Shown here: in pieces, positions 51,658 to 60,309 of the stretch | Numbering within the stretch: the stretch's first letter is position 1 | How the letters are laid out: each line of letters starts with the position of its first letter | Source of the DNA: Nodosilinea sp. PGN35 | Lineage (GTDB): Bacteria > Cyanobacteriota > Cyanobacteriia > Phormidesmidales > Phormidesmidaceae | Direction: 5' to 3' | DNA length: 64,000 nucleotides | Assembly (NCBI RefSeq): GCF_029109325.1 | Contig: NZ_JAQKQJ010000018.1 | Location: 124,001-188,000 of the forward strand | Made by a program: the position numbers and the translations under genes | Notes under the pieces: generated by a model | Database searches by the model: none | The model's input: only the letters and a program-made list of their open reading frames with translations | What the model was told of the DNA's origin: nothing

Positions 51658-52425
51658 TTAGGGCTGGCCCTCATGGGCACCGCCGCCCGATCGCCGCCCC
51701 CAGTTTGACCAAAAGTGGTGGCCCCGGTAGCTCTCGGGCAGGGGCAGGCCGTGGCTCTGGTGAAAGTCTTCCTGCACCTTGCGGGTAAGGCGCTTGGAAA
51801 CCTGGCGCACCACCTGGTTGAGCAGGCGATCGCCCGAGGTCTTGAGCAGCGATCGCGGCACCGAATTTAGCATACGCGGCATGTGAATCTTTACCGCCAG
51901 GCCCAGTTCCCAGTCCACCTGGGTGAGCGCTGTCGCCGGGGGCTGGGCCTCGGGCATATCTTGTAGCCGCAGCACCGCGTGAAAATCAACATCGTACCCC
52001 GGAGCCACGTACCCAGCGATCGGCATCGTGTCGATGCGGTAGACCTGGTGATCGAGGGGCGACAGGTAAAGACCCACCTTGGGCTCTACCTCATAGCCCA
52101 GCACCGAAAAGTGGCCAACCACCAGGGCATAGCCGTGGTCGGAGAGCGGCTCCACCTGCATGGGGTGAGCGCAGCGGGTAAACCAGCCCCGATGGCTGTT
52201 GAGGTAGCGCCCCACGGTGCCGCTGTCAGCGGCCATATCCATTTTGCCGGCGTAGTGCCCCTCCAGCACCAGTGCCCCATCGGCCTGGGTGGGCAGGGCC
52301 GGTAGCTCAGCGGCAGGGGCTATGGTAGCGTTGACCCTCGCCTCCTCAACGTCACCAGTCTTGCCCCTGTCAATTAAGGGCAAAGCGTCGGTGTTTTGGG
52401 CAGACGATATGGATTCCAGAGTCAC
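51658..52425 (-). CDS. DUF1997 family protein, diverged paralogue
   Basis: A 255-residue protein whose residues about 50-225 match DUF1997: VLEGHYAGKMDMAADSGTV, then YLNSHRGWFTRCAHPMQVEPL, GHFSVLGYEVEPKVGLYLSP and the C-terminal NQVVRQVSKRLTRKVQEDF helix. The first 45 residues are polar and probably disordered. No membrane helix. The family is unknown in function but resembles lipid-binding START-like folds. GTG start at 52425 without a clear ribosome binding site. A second member of the family is at 9970-10563. Divergent from the SDR gene. Confidence 0.8.
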   Translation of the reverse strand: MTLESISSAQNTDALPLIDRGKTGDVEEARVNATIAPAAELPALPTQADGALVLEGHYAGKMDMAADSGTVGRYLNSHRGWFTRCAHPMQVEPLSDHGYALVVGHFSVLGYEVEPKVGLYLSPLDHQVYRIDTMPIAGYVAPGYDVDFHAVLRLQDMPEAQPPATALTQVDWELGLAVKIHMPRMLNSVPRSLLKTSGDRLLNQVVRQVSKRLTRKVQEDFHQSHGLPLPESYRGHHFWSNWGRRSGGGAHEGQP

Positions 52426-52636
52426 TGTGCAACCACTTGCTTAAACGACATCAGACAACGTAATTGCGCTGGGGTTACGTTACAGGTTTAACCTATCGTA
52501 GGCTTTAGTATCTCAAGTGTGCCCCGCAGAACTGTTGTGCCCATCACGATTTCATCTTAACCATCCCTAGGGTGAGTTTCTTTTTAGGGCACCATTCCTT
52601 AAAATCAGGCCAGTCGTACACACCGGGGAAGCAGCC

Positions 52637-53299
52637 GTGAAAGCATTTGTTGCAGGGGCGACGGGGGCCACAGGTTCGAGAATAGTCACCCAGCTCGTGG
52701 GCCGGGGCGTGCCTGTGGTGGCTTTTGTGCGCGACGCCGCCGCTGCCCGCGCCAAGCTACCCATTGAAGTCACGCTGGTAGAGGGCAGCGTCACCGACAA
52801 AGCCAGCATTCGCAAGGCTATGGCGGGCTGTACCGTGCTGATCTCCGCTACCGGAGCGCGCCCCGGATTCGACCCCACCGGCCCCTACCAGGTGGACTTT
52901 GAAGGCAACAAAAACCTGGTAGATGTCGCCAAGGAAATCGGCATTGAGCACTTTGTCATGGTGTCATCACTCTGTGCCTCCCGCTTTTTTCACCCCCTCA
53001 ACCTGTTCTTTCTCATCCTCTATTGGAAGCATCAGGCAGAGGAATACCTGCAAGCCAGCGGCCTCACCTACACTATCGTGCGCCCTGGCGGCCTCAAAGA
53101 TGATGACAGCGACACCCGCACGCTGATTATGGCTCCGGCAGACACGCTATCTGAGGGCAGCATTCCGCGGCTGAGGGTGGCCGAGGTCTGCGTGGAGGCT
53201 CTATTCTTGCCCCAGGCGCGCAACAAAATTGTGGAAGTGATCGTGCAGGACAACGCCAACCCCCAGCCCTACGAAGCCCTGTTTGCTGGGGTAGCCTAG
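52637..53299 (+). CDS. NAD(P)H-binding SDR-type protein (TIC62/YwnB-like)
   Basis: A 220-residue atypical short-chain dehydrogenase. The Rossmann signature is at the N-terminus (VAGATGATGSRIVTQL), the sugar-binding Arg is in VVAFVRD, and the second-half motif is FVMVSSLCASRFFHP. The region LTYTIVRPGGLKDDD is diagnostic of NAD(P)H-binding, NmrA-like relatives such as plant TIC62 and cyanobacterial homologues. The usual Tyr-x-x-x-Lys catalytic pair is reduced here to YWKHQAEEYL, so it may bind NADP without classical catalysis. GTG start at 52637, GGGGAAG upstream. Cytoplasmic; substrate unknown. Confidence 0.85.
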   Translation: MKAFVAGATGATGSRIVTQLVGRGVPVVAFVRDAAAARAKLPIEVTLVEGSVTDKASIRKAMAGCTVLISATGARPGFDPTGPYQVDFEGNKNLVDVAKEIGIEHFVMVSSLCASRFFHPLNLFFLILYWKHQAEEYLQASGLTYTIVRPGGLKDDDSDTRTLIMAPADTLSEGSIPRLRVAEVCVEALFLPQARNKIVEVIVQDNANPQPYEALFAGVA

Positions 53300-53381
53300 G
53301 TTTAGGCAGCTCAAAGGCTAAGCGGGGCGTCGCTCCCTAAATGTGCCCATCGGTCTCCCTAAACGGAAGCTTGCGAGACCC

Positions 53382-54104
53382 CTAGGGAGCCAGGCGGGCC
53401 TTTTTGAGGCGGTTGTCTTCGTACCAGGCGGCGATCGCCGGTACCCAGTCTGCAAAGTGGGGCCAGATCGCCTCGCACATTTTTTGGGCTTCGAGCTGGG
53501 CGTCGGCCTTCCAGCGCAGGTCGAGCAGGTGCATCACCGATCGCACATTGGCCGACATCACCCAGTGCTGGCGAATGTCGAAGGGGATCAGCCCCCGGGC
53601 GTGCTCTTCGGCAAAGCCCTGGTCAATGCGGGTTTTGTAGCGGCGGCTGGCCTCTAGGCACCAGTCGAGATCCTGCTGGCGAGCGGCGGCGGTGTACTCG
53701 TACTTCTTACCCTGGCGATCGCTGTAGAAGCCCAGGGGCCGCAGGTAAAACACCTCTTCGACCTCGCGCTTGCCGTCTACCACATCGAGAATGCGCTGCC
53801 CGGTGTACCGGAAACTTTGCACATCGAACGAAACGCCGACCCGATGAGTGCGGATCTGCTGCATGGTGCTGTGGGGAAACCAGCCCACGTTGAACACAAT
53901 CTGCGGGTGCTCCAGCGGGCCGTAGTGGCCACGCCCGCCCTTGAGCAGGCTGGTGACGAGGATTTCGCCGCAGCGCTCTTCGCTGGGCCAGGCGGCGCGA
54001 TCGTGCGCCACAAAGCCCTCGGCGTAATCCTGGTGCATAGCGGCGTACATGGTCTGTTGAGGGTTGGGGGTTTGAGAAATAACCTCAACGGTGAAGCGAT
54101 CCAT
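53382..54104 (-). CDS. thyX: FAD-dependent thymidylate synthase ThyX
   Basis: Makes dTMP from dUMP with methylenetetrahydrofolate and reduced FAD; the flavin alternative to ThyA. The ThyX motif is present as RTHRVGVSFDVQSFRY, where R-x-x-x-x-x-S and the closing RY fit the RHRxxS signature. LLKGGRGHYGPLEHPQIVF and the C-terminal NVRSVMHLLDLRW (folate and active-site region) support it. 240 residues, typical length. ATG at 54104. ThyX occurs in many cyanobacteria. Convergent with the SDR gene. Confidence 0.95.
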   Translation of the reverse strand: MDRFTVEVISQTPNPQQTMYAAMHQDYAEGFVAHDRAAWPSEERCGEILVTSLLKGGRGHYGPLEHPQIVFNVGWFPHSTMQQIRTHRVGVSFDVQSFRYTGQRILDVVDGKREVEEVFYLRPLGFYSDRQGKKYEYTAAARQQDLDWCLEASRRYKTRIDQGFAEEHARGLIPFDIRQHWVMSANVRSVMHLLDLRWKADAQLEAQKMCEAIWPHFADWVPAIAAWYEDNRLKKARLAP

Positions 54105-54153
54105 AGCGCAGACTTCCGGGAATTAGGCGATCCATAGCTTAGATTTCTGGGAG

Positions 54154-55170
54154 TTAAATGTCTAGGTATTCTTCGTACTCGACTACGGCCCGTCGTTCTC
54201 TAGGGACAGGCGATGAAGGATTTGACTCCCCTGTAGATGCCCCTGGTGTAGACGCCCCTGAGAGTCCTGAGGCGTCAGATAAGCTGTTTTGCTCAGAGGA
54301 TGCTTCTAAATGCTCTAGCTTTGAGGAATTGAGGCAGCTTGCCAGATCTGGGGCGGCGACAGCTTGAGTCTCTAAGGCGGGGATCAACTCGGCAGCGATC
54401 GCCCCAGACTTTACCGAAAAGGCAGCGGCGGCACTGGGCGGCAGCGGCTTGGCCGGTTTCAGCAAACGCTGCCCTTCCTCTAGGGCCGATCGCACCGTGG
54501 CATCGCTCTCCTGCCCCAGCCGGACTGCAAAGCAGTCGATCAGGTGCGATCGCACCGACACCCCGGCCAAGTACTCCTCATCGGTCTGGGCCAGCCGCAC
54601 CAGCCGCCGCACCGCCACCAGCCGCTTCAGCGGGTCGGGGTGGCTCAGCAGCCCCAGGTTGTGCTCCACCTGGGCCACGGGGGCGGCATCCCACAGGTCA
54701 GTGCTGGGGCTGGTAGAGCGGGGCGATCGCAGCAGCGCCCCCACCGCAAACAGCGCCAGCGCCCCCTGCCCGGTGAGCAGCAGCGCCATCAGCAGCGAGT
54801 GGGTGCTGTGCCACAGGGCGGTAAAGGTGTAGGTGCTCACCCCTACCACCAGGCCCAGCATTAACGCCTGCTGCTGAGGCGTAGCGGGCAGCGGCAGGCC
54901 CTGCTGAAGGCGTTGCACCAGCCTTTGGCGCTGTTTAGGGGAAAGCTGCAAGAGCTGCTGGTAGGCCACCAGCCCAATGCCCGCCGAGATCACCAGCGCC
55001 CCATTCACTAGGCCCAGGGCCAAACTGCCGACCCCCAACCCCCACAGCCGAGGATTTTTAGGCCGTAGCAGCGATCGCCGCCATCCCCGTTCCCCCACCC
55101 CAGCCCTAGGACGGGGTGACGACGGCGGCGAGACATCCAAAGCGGGGCGAGAAATAACGGGGGAAACCAC
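54154..55170 (-). CDS. Membrane protein with HEAT-like segment, unknown
   Basis: A 338-residue protein that I do not recognise. Residues about 45-70 (GLGVGSLALGLVNGALVISAG in outline) and 100-145 contain three or four membrane helices. A short HEAT-like helical pair follows (LSHPDPLKRLVAVRRLVRLAQ). The last ~110 residues are Ser/Ala/Pro-rich and end in an acidic tag (VVEYEEYLDI), a kind of ending I have seen in other cyanobacterial hypotheticals. GTG start at 55170; the first 45 residues are Pro/Arg-rich and the true start is uncertain. Upstream of thyX on the same strand. Confidence 0.6.
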   Translation of the reverse strand: MVSPVISRPALDVSPPSSPRPRAGVGERGWRRSLLRPKNPRLWGLGVGSLALGLVNGALVISAGIGLVAYQQLLQLSPKQRQRLVQRLQQGLPLPATPQQQALMLGLVVGVSTYTFTALWHSTHSLLMALLLTGQGALALFAVGALLRSPRSTSPSTDLWDAAPVAQVEHNLGLLSHPDPLKRLVAVRRLVRLAQTDEEYLAGVSVRSHLIDCFAVRLGQESDATVRSALEEGQRLLKPAKPLPPSAAAAFSVKSGAIAAELIPALETQAVAAPDLASCLNSSKLEHLEASSEQNSLSDASGLSGASTPGASTGESNPSSPVPRERRAVVEYEEYLDI

Positions 55171-55282
55171 AGGAAAATTGTTGCAGGTAAGCGTGATGAA
55201 TCAAGGCTTAGCATAGCCTGACACCCTAATCTTAGGCCCCTTTTCGCAGGAAAACTCAAACCTCGCGATCGCCTATCACTCT

Positions 55283-55322
55283 CCCCATCACCCCATCACC
55301 CCATCACCCCACCACCCCATCC
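55283..55322. repeat. 8-bp tandem repeat (CCCCATCA)
   Basis: Five 8-mers: CCCCATCA three times, then CCCCACCA and CCCCATCC. It lies 6 bp past the stop of the DUF6765-like gene. Unlike the heptamer arrays it has an 8-bp period. Confidence 0.75.
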
Positions 55323-55327
55323 CCTCA

Positions 55328-56389
55328 CTACGCCACACAAATCCCAAACCGAGGCAGCAAATCGTGGGTAATAAAGAAGTGATGCGCCCGCAGCGCGTCG
55401 TGAAACAGCTTCCAATTGCTGGTGAGAAACTCGGGGGAGTAGATCGGCAAGCGCGGGTCGCGGTTGTTCTCAGTCTCGATCTGGAGGGCCTGCTGCTTCC
55501 AGGAGCCGCTGCCCTTGGCGACGTAGCGCACCTGGGCCGGGCCAAAGCTAAAGTGGCCCTCGGCAATGCGCGCCAACCACTGCTGGTGGCGGCTGTCGCC
55601 CGTGCCGCGTAGGGATGCAAACAGCTCGGCTATTTTGGCTCGGTCGGCGGTGGGTAGCCCTGGGGCCGAGGCATCGGGGTCGCCCAACCGGTAGCGCTGC
55701 ATGGCTCGACAGATTTCGTCGGCGGCCTCCAGAAAGTCTTTGGGGTTGTCGCGCCACACCCGCCTGCCGCGCCCGTCGATGTAGCCCCAGCGCAGGTGGG
55801 GCTGGTCGGGGTTGCTGAGCACCGTGCCGTGGCCCAAAGGCAGCGCCCCGCCGATAAAAAAGCCCGTCAGCCGATTCTTAAGGCTTTGGTCGGGGTTGCC
55901 GTCGCCGTCTACCAGGTCTTTGGCGCTGTTGATCTCGTGGCTGACCCCGGCAAACCCCTGGTGAGCCCAGGTGTCGGCAAAAACGTGCAGGGTAATGCCC
56001 AGCCGGTGCAGGCCGTAGCTGCGGTAGCGCTGGTCGATGCATTCGGCCACCATGGCCTGGGCCACGGGGCTGTTGGGGCGGCAGATCAGCTTTTCGATAA
56101 AGGTGCCTGGCGGGTCTTGGCCGGGGGGCAGGCCGCCATTGCCCGGCAAAAAGTGAAAGGGAATCCACACCTGGTGGTTGGCCAGCTCTTTGAAGTTGCG
56201 GTAGTCGAGCAGCTTGTGGGCCGAGCTGATGCGGTCAAACATGGCCCCATTGTCAAAGCGAATTAGCCCGGCCTGGGTTGAGTCGTCAACGTACTGGGCG
56301 CAGTGGGCCACGATGCTGGCGTCGCGGTGCTCAAACCCGGCCAATCGGGCGCAGACGTAGGTGACCCCGTGGTGAAAATCAATTTGCAT
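55328..56389 (-). CDS. DUF6765-like protein, possibly zinc phospholipase-C fold
   Basis: A 353-residue soluble protein. It starts MQIDFHHGVTYVCARLAGFEH and contains QYVDDSTQAGLIRFDNGAMF, then LGITLHVFADTWAHQGFAG. The spaced His/Asp residues (HH near the N-terminus, YVDD, and H-x-x-x-D-x-x-x-H) resemble the tri-zinc site of phospholipase C/S1-P1 nuclease folds. The name DUF6765 is from memory. Hydrolase activity on lipids or nucleic acid is possible but not shown. No signal peptide. ATG at 56389. Confidence 0.7.
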   Translation of the reverse strand: MQIDFHHGVTYVCARLAGFEHRDASIVAHCAQYVDDSTQAGLIRFDNGAMFDRISSAHKLLDYRNFKELANHQVWIPFHFLPGNGGLPPGQDPPGTFIEKLICRPNSPVAQAMVAECIDQRYRSYGLHRLGITLHVFADTWAHQGFAGVSHEINSAKDLVDGDGNPDQSLKNRLTGFFIGGALPLGHGTVLSNPDQPHLRWGYIDGRGRRVWRDNPKDFLEAADEICRAMQRYRLGDPDASAPGLPTADRAKIAELFASLRGTGDSRHQQWLARIAEGHFSFGPAQVRYVAKGSGSWKQQALQIETENNRDPRLPIYSPEFLTSNWKLFHDALRAHHFFITHDLLPRFGICVA

Positions 56390-56514
56390 AGCGCTGGCTG
56401 ACTAGCGGCATGGGGCAGCACACCCCCAAAAATAGGGTACGGGGTCGTGCCCCTTTCCAGGGTTAAGCATTGTGATCTTGTGCCCTGGGCCGTTTAGTGC
56501 CTTGGGGGGTAGGG

Positions 56515-57075
56515 CTAGCGCGATCGCGCAAACGACCGGTGAATGACATCCAAGATTGGATCAATGTTGGTCTCGGTGTCGCCGTAGTAGGTGGTGATGG
56601 TCGCCGTCGCCTCGGGGTAGCCCACGTAGGTGACAAAGGCGTTGGGCAACCCATCGGGAATTTCGCTCATCCACAGGCGCACGGCGGTGACACCGTCGAT
56701 ATTGGCGGCGTCGTAGCGGGTGACGGTGTAGCCCTTGGTCTGAATCGCTTGCAGCGATGTGCCCACCACCTCCCGGGGCGGGGCCTCTTGCCAGATCACC
56801 TCGGTACGCATAGCCGGTAGGTCGCCGTTGGCCCCAGGGCTGACCGCCACCACCTGCGGCCCCTCCGCCGGCTCGCTCACCTGCCACCCCTGGGGAAAGG
56901 CAATGGAGAACAGATTTTCGTAGCTGTAGGGGGTAGTTGCGATCGCCGCCGGAGCCTCTACCGGAGCCGTCTCCGCCGCCAGCCGCTGCTCAGCCAGCGC
57001 AGGCGATGCCCCCAGGGCCAGGGCGATCGCCCCCAGCGCCACACCCGCAGTCTTCAGTCTTTTCAGCCCTGCCAT
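56515..57075 (-). CDS. Exported small beta-rich protein, unknown
   Basis: A 186-residue protein with a signal peptide (GLKRLKTAGVALGAIALALG, then ASPALAEQ as the cut region). The mature domain begins after a Pro/Ala spacer: YSYENLFSIAFPQGWQVSEP, then VVAVSPG and later GTSLQAIQTKGYTVTRYDAAN (in outline). The layout recalls PsbP/Mog1-like domains, but this is by eye. The ATG at 57075 is chosen: TTAGGAG lies 7 nt upstream, and the signal peptide starts there. Periplasm or thylakoid lumen. Divergent from rsmI. Confidence 0.7.
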   Translation of the reverse strand: MAGLKRLKTAGVALGAIALALGASPALAEQRLAAETAPVEAPAAIATTPYSYENLFSIAFPQGWQVSEPAEGPQVVAVSPGANGDLPAMRTEVIWQEAPPREVVGTSLQAIQTKGYTVTRYDAANIDGVTAVRLWMSEIPDGLPNAFVTYVGYPEATATITTYYGDTETNIDPILDVIHRSFARSR

Positions 57076-57300
57076 AGCCACTCTCCTAACGACTAACTCA
57101 ACCACTGCCGTCTAGTATCGTTTACCAAAGGCCAGAGGCGATCGCCCCCTAGACCAGTTCTTCACTCATCTCCTCCAAAATCGCAAATCCAAAATCGAGG
57201 ACAGACACCCTCAGGGCAGACCAACGTGTCTGTCCTACCCCTCCACCCCTCCACCCCCCACGCTACCCTTAAAAAGCCCTCTCCCCCTCCCCCCCTCCCC

Positions 57301-58179
57301 ATGCCCCCGGCCCCCGACACCGACCCCAAACCCGGCCACCTCTACGTCGTGGGCACCCCCCTGGGCAACCTGGAGGACATGACCTTTCGCGCCGTGAGAA
57401 TTCTGCAATCGGTGGATCTGATCGCCGCCGAAGACACCCGCCACACGGGCAAGCTGCTGGCGCATTTTCAGATCGCCACGCCCCAGATCAGCTACCACGA
57501 GCACAACCGCCACAGCCGCATTGGCGAGGTGCTGCACCACCTGCAAGCTCGCCAGCACGCGGTGGCGCTGGTCAGCGATGCGGGCATGCCGGGGATCTCA
57601 GACCCTGGCTACGAACTGGTGGTCGCCTGCGTCGAGGCCAAAATACCCGTGATCCCCATTCCGGGGCCGACGGCGGCGATGACCGCGCTGTGCGTGGCGG
57701 GGCTGCCCAGCGATCGCTTCATTTTCGAGGGCTTTTTGCCCCTCAAGGGCAAGGAAAGAACCGCGCGGTTAGAGGCGATCGCCCAAGAAGATCGCACGAT
57801 TATTCTCTACGAAGCGCCCCACAAGCTGCTCAAAACCCTGGAGGATTTGGTGGCGGTTTTGGGGGGCGATCGCCCCGTCACCCTGGGCCGCGAACTGACC
57901 AAACGGTTCGAAGAATTCTGGCGCGGCACCCTGGGCGAGGCCCTGACCCACTACCAGCGCGAAGCCCCCAAGGGCGAGTTTACCGTTGTCATTCAGGGGG
58001 CAACCCGTGCAGCGCCCGTGCTGTCAGAAGACGCCCTGCGCGCCGAGCTAGAACAACTGCTGCGCCAGGGCATGTCGCGCGCCGATGCCAGCCGCCACCT
58101 CGCCAAAGCTACTGGACAACCCAAAAAGACGATCTATCAGCTTTCCCTAGGGGTTGACCCAGAGGGATTGACCAGCTAG
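57301..58179 (+). CDS. rsmI: 16S rRNA (cytidine(1402)-2'-O)-methyltransferase RsmI
   Basis: Methylates the 2'-OH of C1402 in 16S rRNA at the ribosomal P site, with SAM as donor. The 292-residue protein shows the tetrapyrrole-methylase fold of RsmI: LYVVGTPLGNLEDMTFRAVR, AEDTRHTGKLL, LVSDAGMPGISDPGYELV, IPIPGPTAAMTAL, FEGFLPLKGKER and YEAPHKLLKTL. The family C-terminal helix with SRADASRHLAKATGQPKK is present. ATG at 57301 chosen; the frame upstream is a low-complexity pyrimidine tract. No clear ribosome binding site. Confidence 0.95.
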   Translation: MPPAPDTDPKPGHLYVVGTPLGNLEDMTFRAVRILQSVDLIAAEDTRHTGKLLAHFQIATPQISYHEHNRHSRIGEVLHHLQARQHAVALVSDAGMPGISDPGYELVVACVEAKIPVIPIPGPTAAMTALCVAGLPSDRFIFEGFLPLKGKERTARLEAIAQEDRTIILYEAPHKLLKTLEDLVAVLGGDRPVTLGRELTKRFEEFWRGTLGEALTHYQREAPKGEFTVVIQGATRAAPVLSEDALRAELEQLLRQGMSRADASRHLAKATGQPKKTIYQLSLGVDPEGLTS

Positions 58180-58568
58180 AAAGTGACGTGCCAAATTCAT
58201 GGTGATGCACTGGGGTGGCAACCTGGTGATCGCTGCGTCTATTCCCAAACGATATTTTCCCTAATCTGGTTTATTCATAACCCTATATCGAGAATGTCTA
58301 ACTGCTGATCGGACAGGAGTTCATCCAGGTATAAGGCTTTGCCCACTGCCCAGAGGACAGCCGGAACGGCTGTCCCACAAAACTTTTCCCAAAGCTCCTT
58401 CAGGCCCACGGGAAAGCCTCCTTTAAGATGGGCCTCTGTCTAGATTTTGCCCCGATCCCCCAAAAATTTAGGCTGGCCAATGATAAAAATCATGGCTAAA
58501 TCCAAGGCTGTAGTTAACAGGCAAAACAGTATCCAGTATGCTGCTTAGTCAGGGTTGGGCAGCTACCT
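58180..58568. other. Gap between rsmI and the TM/TPR gene, with a small ORF
   Basis: It contains, on the minus strand, the 44-codon ORF at 58275-58409, and within it a GGACAGCCG/CGGCTGTCC hairpin (58355-58375), which resembles a common cyanobacterial intergenic repeat. No other gene is seen. Confidence 0.5.
58275..58409 (-). CDS. Small ORF of 44 codons with strong Shine-Dalgarno
   Basis: GTG start with AAGGAGG exactly 7 nt upstream, close to the best possible site. The product starts MGLKELWEKFCGTAVPAVLW and ends in DELLSDQQLDILDIGL. The first half is hydrophobic enough for one membrane-bound or amphipathic helix; the second is acidic. Part of it (GTAVPAV) is encoded by the GGACAGCCG hairpin repeat, which lowers confidence. 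Not recognised. It is antisense to the rsmI-side leader of no known gene. Confidence 0.42.
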   Translation of the reverse strand: MGLKELWEKFCGTAVPAVLWAVGKALYLDELLSDQQLDILDIGL

Positions 58569-60092
58569 ATGGACAAGCCTGCATCGGTCGATCTATCGCT
58601 TTTACAGCAAACTATTGATCGCTACGAATCGCTACTAGCTAAGGTTGAATCTGGCAACGGCAGCGCCTCTGAACCCGATGTGGTTGCGCTGCTGCTAGTG
58701 CGCGACCGGCTGGAGCGGGAGAAACAGAGCGAAGATCTGGGCGAATCCAACTCCCTTCGTCTGCTGGCCTTAGACAAGCGGCTCAAGCAGCAGGCCAGCG
58801 CCATTACCGCCGCGACTTCTTTAGCCCACTGCCGCGACAGCTTGAGCCCGCCGGGTGCGGCCTGGTGGTGGTCGCTCGAGCCGCCTCCCCCGTCCGCCAA
58901 AACGCCCAAGCTCGATCAGTTTGACTGGGTGTGGCATCTGCTCACCGTCACCTGCCTGGTGTTTTCGGCCAGCTTTGCGACGAACACAGCCCGTGCCTTT
59001 TCGACCCAGGGCTTTGACTTGATGGGTACGATTAGCACCATCACCCAGGGGGCGGGGGTGGCCCTGGTAGCAGGCGGTGCCCTGACCGACAAGGGCCGCA
59101 AAGTTACCGAGAATGTTTTGCACAGTCTCAAAATTCCGCCTGTGTTCTACGCTGAGGCCACTTTTGGGTTCTCGGCGCTGCTGCTGGGAGGCACCTTTTT
59201 GCTCAACAGCAACCTGACCCGGGTGGGCGACATCTACCAGCGCCAGGGCGATCGCCTGCTCAACCAGGGCAGTCTGGTGTCGGCCCGCAAAAAATATCTG
59301 CGGGCGACCGACTTTGACGCTAACGATCACTCCCTGGTGCTGGCTCTGGGGGAAGTTTCGCAAAAACTGGGCGAGCTTGATCAGGCTGAAACCTACTACC
59401 GTCAGGGGCTGGCCCTCGATGCCGCCGCTGCCATGGATGGCCTGGCGCGCACTCTAGTGCTCAAAGAAATTGAGACCAAGGGCTGGAATTCTAAAATCGA
59501 TGACCTGGCGGCTCGGCGGGCCGAATTTTTTCTGGAGGCAGCCCTGGTCAAACTGCCTAGCCATGACGATGTACGCGATCGCGCCATCGCTCTCCTCAAC
59601 ACCCCCCAGCCCCAGCTCACCCACCGCGACCAGATGACCACGACCCTGGTCGATATGAAGCAGCGGGCCAGTGTTCACCTCAACAAAGGGCTGCTCAACC
59701 TGGCTCAGATTGACTTTAACAACCTCGATCGCACCGCCACTGAGCGCTTGTTAGACTACGCTCTGGTGGCGTTTGACGAAGCCGCGCTCTATGAAGACGC
59801 CTTTGCCGAGATGCTGGCCGACAAAAAAGTCAGCCCTACCGACTGGCCTGAGTTGGGTAAAGCCGCCTGCTATCGCCAGATCGTGACCCAGATCCAGGCC
59901 GAGATTTTCTACCAGCCGGGCGACCAGCTCTACGAGCTGTACCAGGGCTCCCAAGACTGCTACAACGAGCTGCGATCGGCGGGGCTCAACCGCTACGATG
60001 ACGCCATCATGTACTATCGCCTGTCCTATGAGTGGGGCGATCGCATTCCGCCTACAGCCTATGAACCGCCCGAGGTGAGCCCGGCCCAATAG
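58569..60092 (+). CDS. Membrane-anchored TPR protein, unknown
   Basis: A 507-residue protein. An N-terminal helical region (residues 1-110: LSLLQQTIDRYESLLAKVES, then VVALLLVRDRLEREKQ) is followed by three membrane helices (about 118-215: WHLLTVTCLVFSASFATNT and TFGFSALLLGGTFLLNS). Then come TPR-type repeats (about 225-300: GDRLLNQGSLVSARKKYLRA and LALGEVSQKLGELDQAETYY). The remainder is helical. I do not recognise the family. The layout suggests a membrane scaffold with a cytoplasmic or periplasmic TPR platform. ATG at 58569. Confidence 0.7.
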   Translation: MDKPASVDLSLLQQTIDRYESLLAKVESGNGSASEPDVVALLLVRDRLEREKQSEDLGESNSLRLLALDKRLKQQASAITAATSLAHCRDSLSPPGAAWWWSLEPPPPSAKTPKLDQFDWVWHLLTVTCLVFSASFATNTARAFSTQGFDLMGTISTITQGAGVALVAGGALTDKGRKVTENVLHSLKIPPVFYAEATFGFSALLLGGTFLLNSNLTRVGDIYQRQGDRLLNQGSLVSARKKYLRATDFDANDHSLVLALGEVSQKLGELDQAETYYRQGLALDAAAAMDGLARTLVLKEIETKGWNSKIDDLAARRAEFFLEAALVKLPSHDDVRDRAIALLNTPQPQLTHRDQMTTTLVDMKQRASVHLNKGLLNLAQIDFNNLDRTATERLLDYALVAFDEAALYEDAFAEMLADKKVSPTDWPELGKAACYRQIVTQIQAEIFYQPGDQLYELYQGSQDCYNELRSAGLNRYDDAIMYYRLSYEWGDRIPPTAYEPPEVSPAQ

Positions 60093-60112
60093 GGGCTGCC
60101 ACGCCCGCCCGA

Positions 60113-60307
60113 CTACTGACCGGGCAGTGAACGATGCGAGGTGGCAATGGGGGCGGAGGGGCTACAGCTAACGGCAGCCGGAGGTATGCGGCAGGCCCTA
60201 GGCTTGGCCTCTGCGGCTTGGGGTAGGACCCCTAGACTGCCCGCGATCGCCATCAGCGCGATCGCCCCGACGCGGTTGGTGACGTGAGCCCATTCTCTGA
60301 CACCCAT
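60113..60307 (-). CDS. Small secreted peptide coupled to the upstream gene
   Basis: A 64-residue protein with a signal peptide (GAIALMAIAGSLGVLPQAAEA, cut after AEA), leaving ~35 residues with two Cys (PRACRIPPAAVSCSPSAP). Not recognised. The ribosome binding site GAGGAGG overlaps the last codons of the upstream gene, and the ATG at 60307 is 2 bp after that gene's TAG, so translation is coupled. The two Cys may form a disulfide. The gene is likely real because of the coupling, though the sequence is short. Confidence 0.6.
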   Translation of the reverse strand: MGVREWAHVTNRVGAIALMAIAGSLGVLPQAAEAKPRACRIPPAAVSCSPSAPIATSHRSLPGQ

Positions 60308-60309
60308 AC

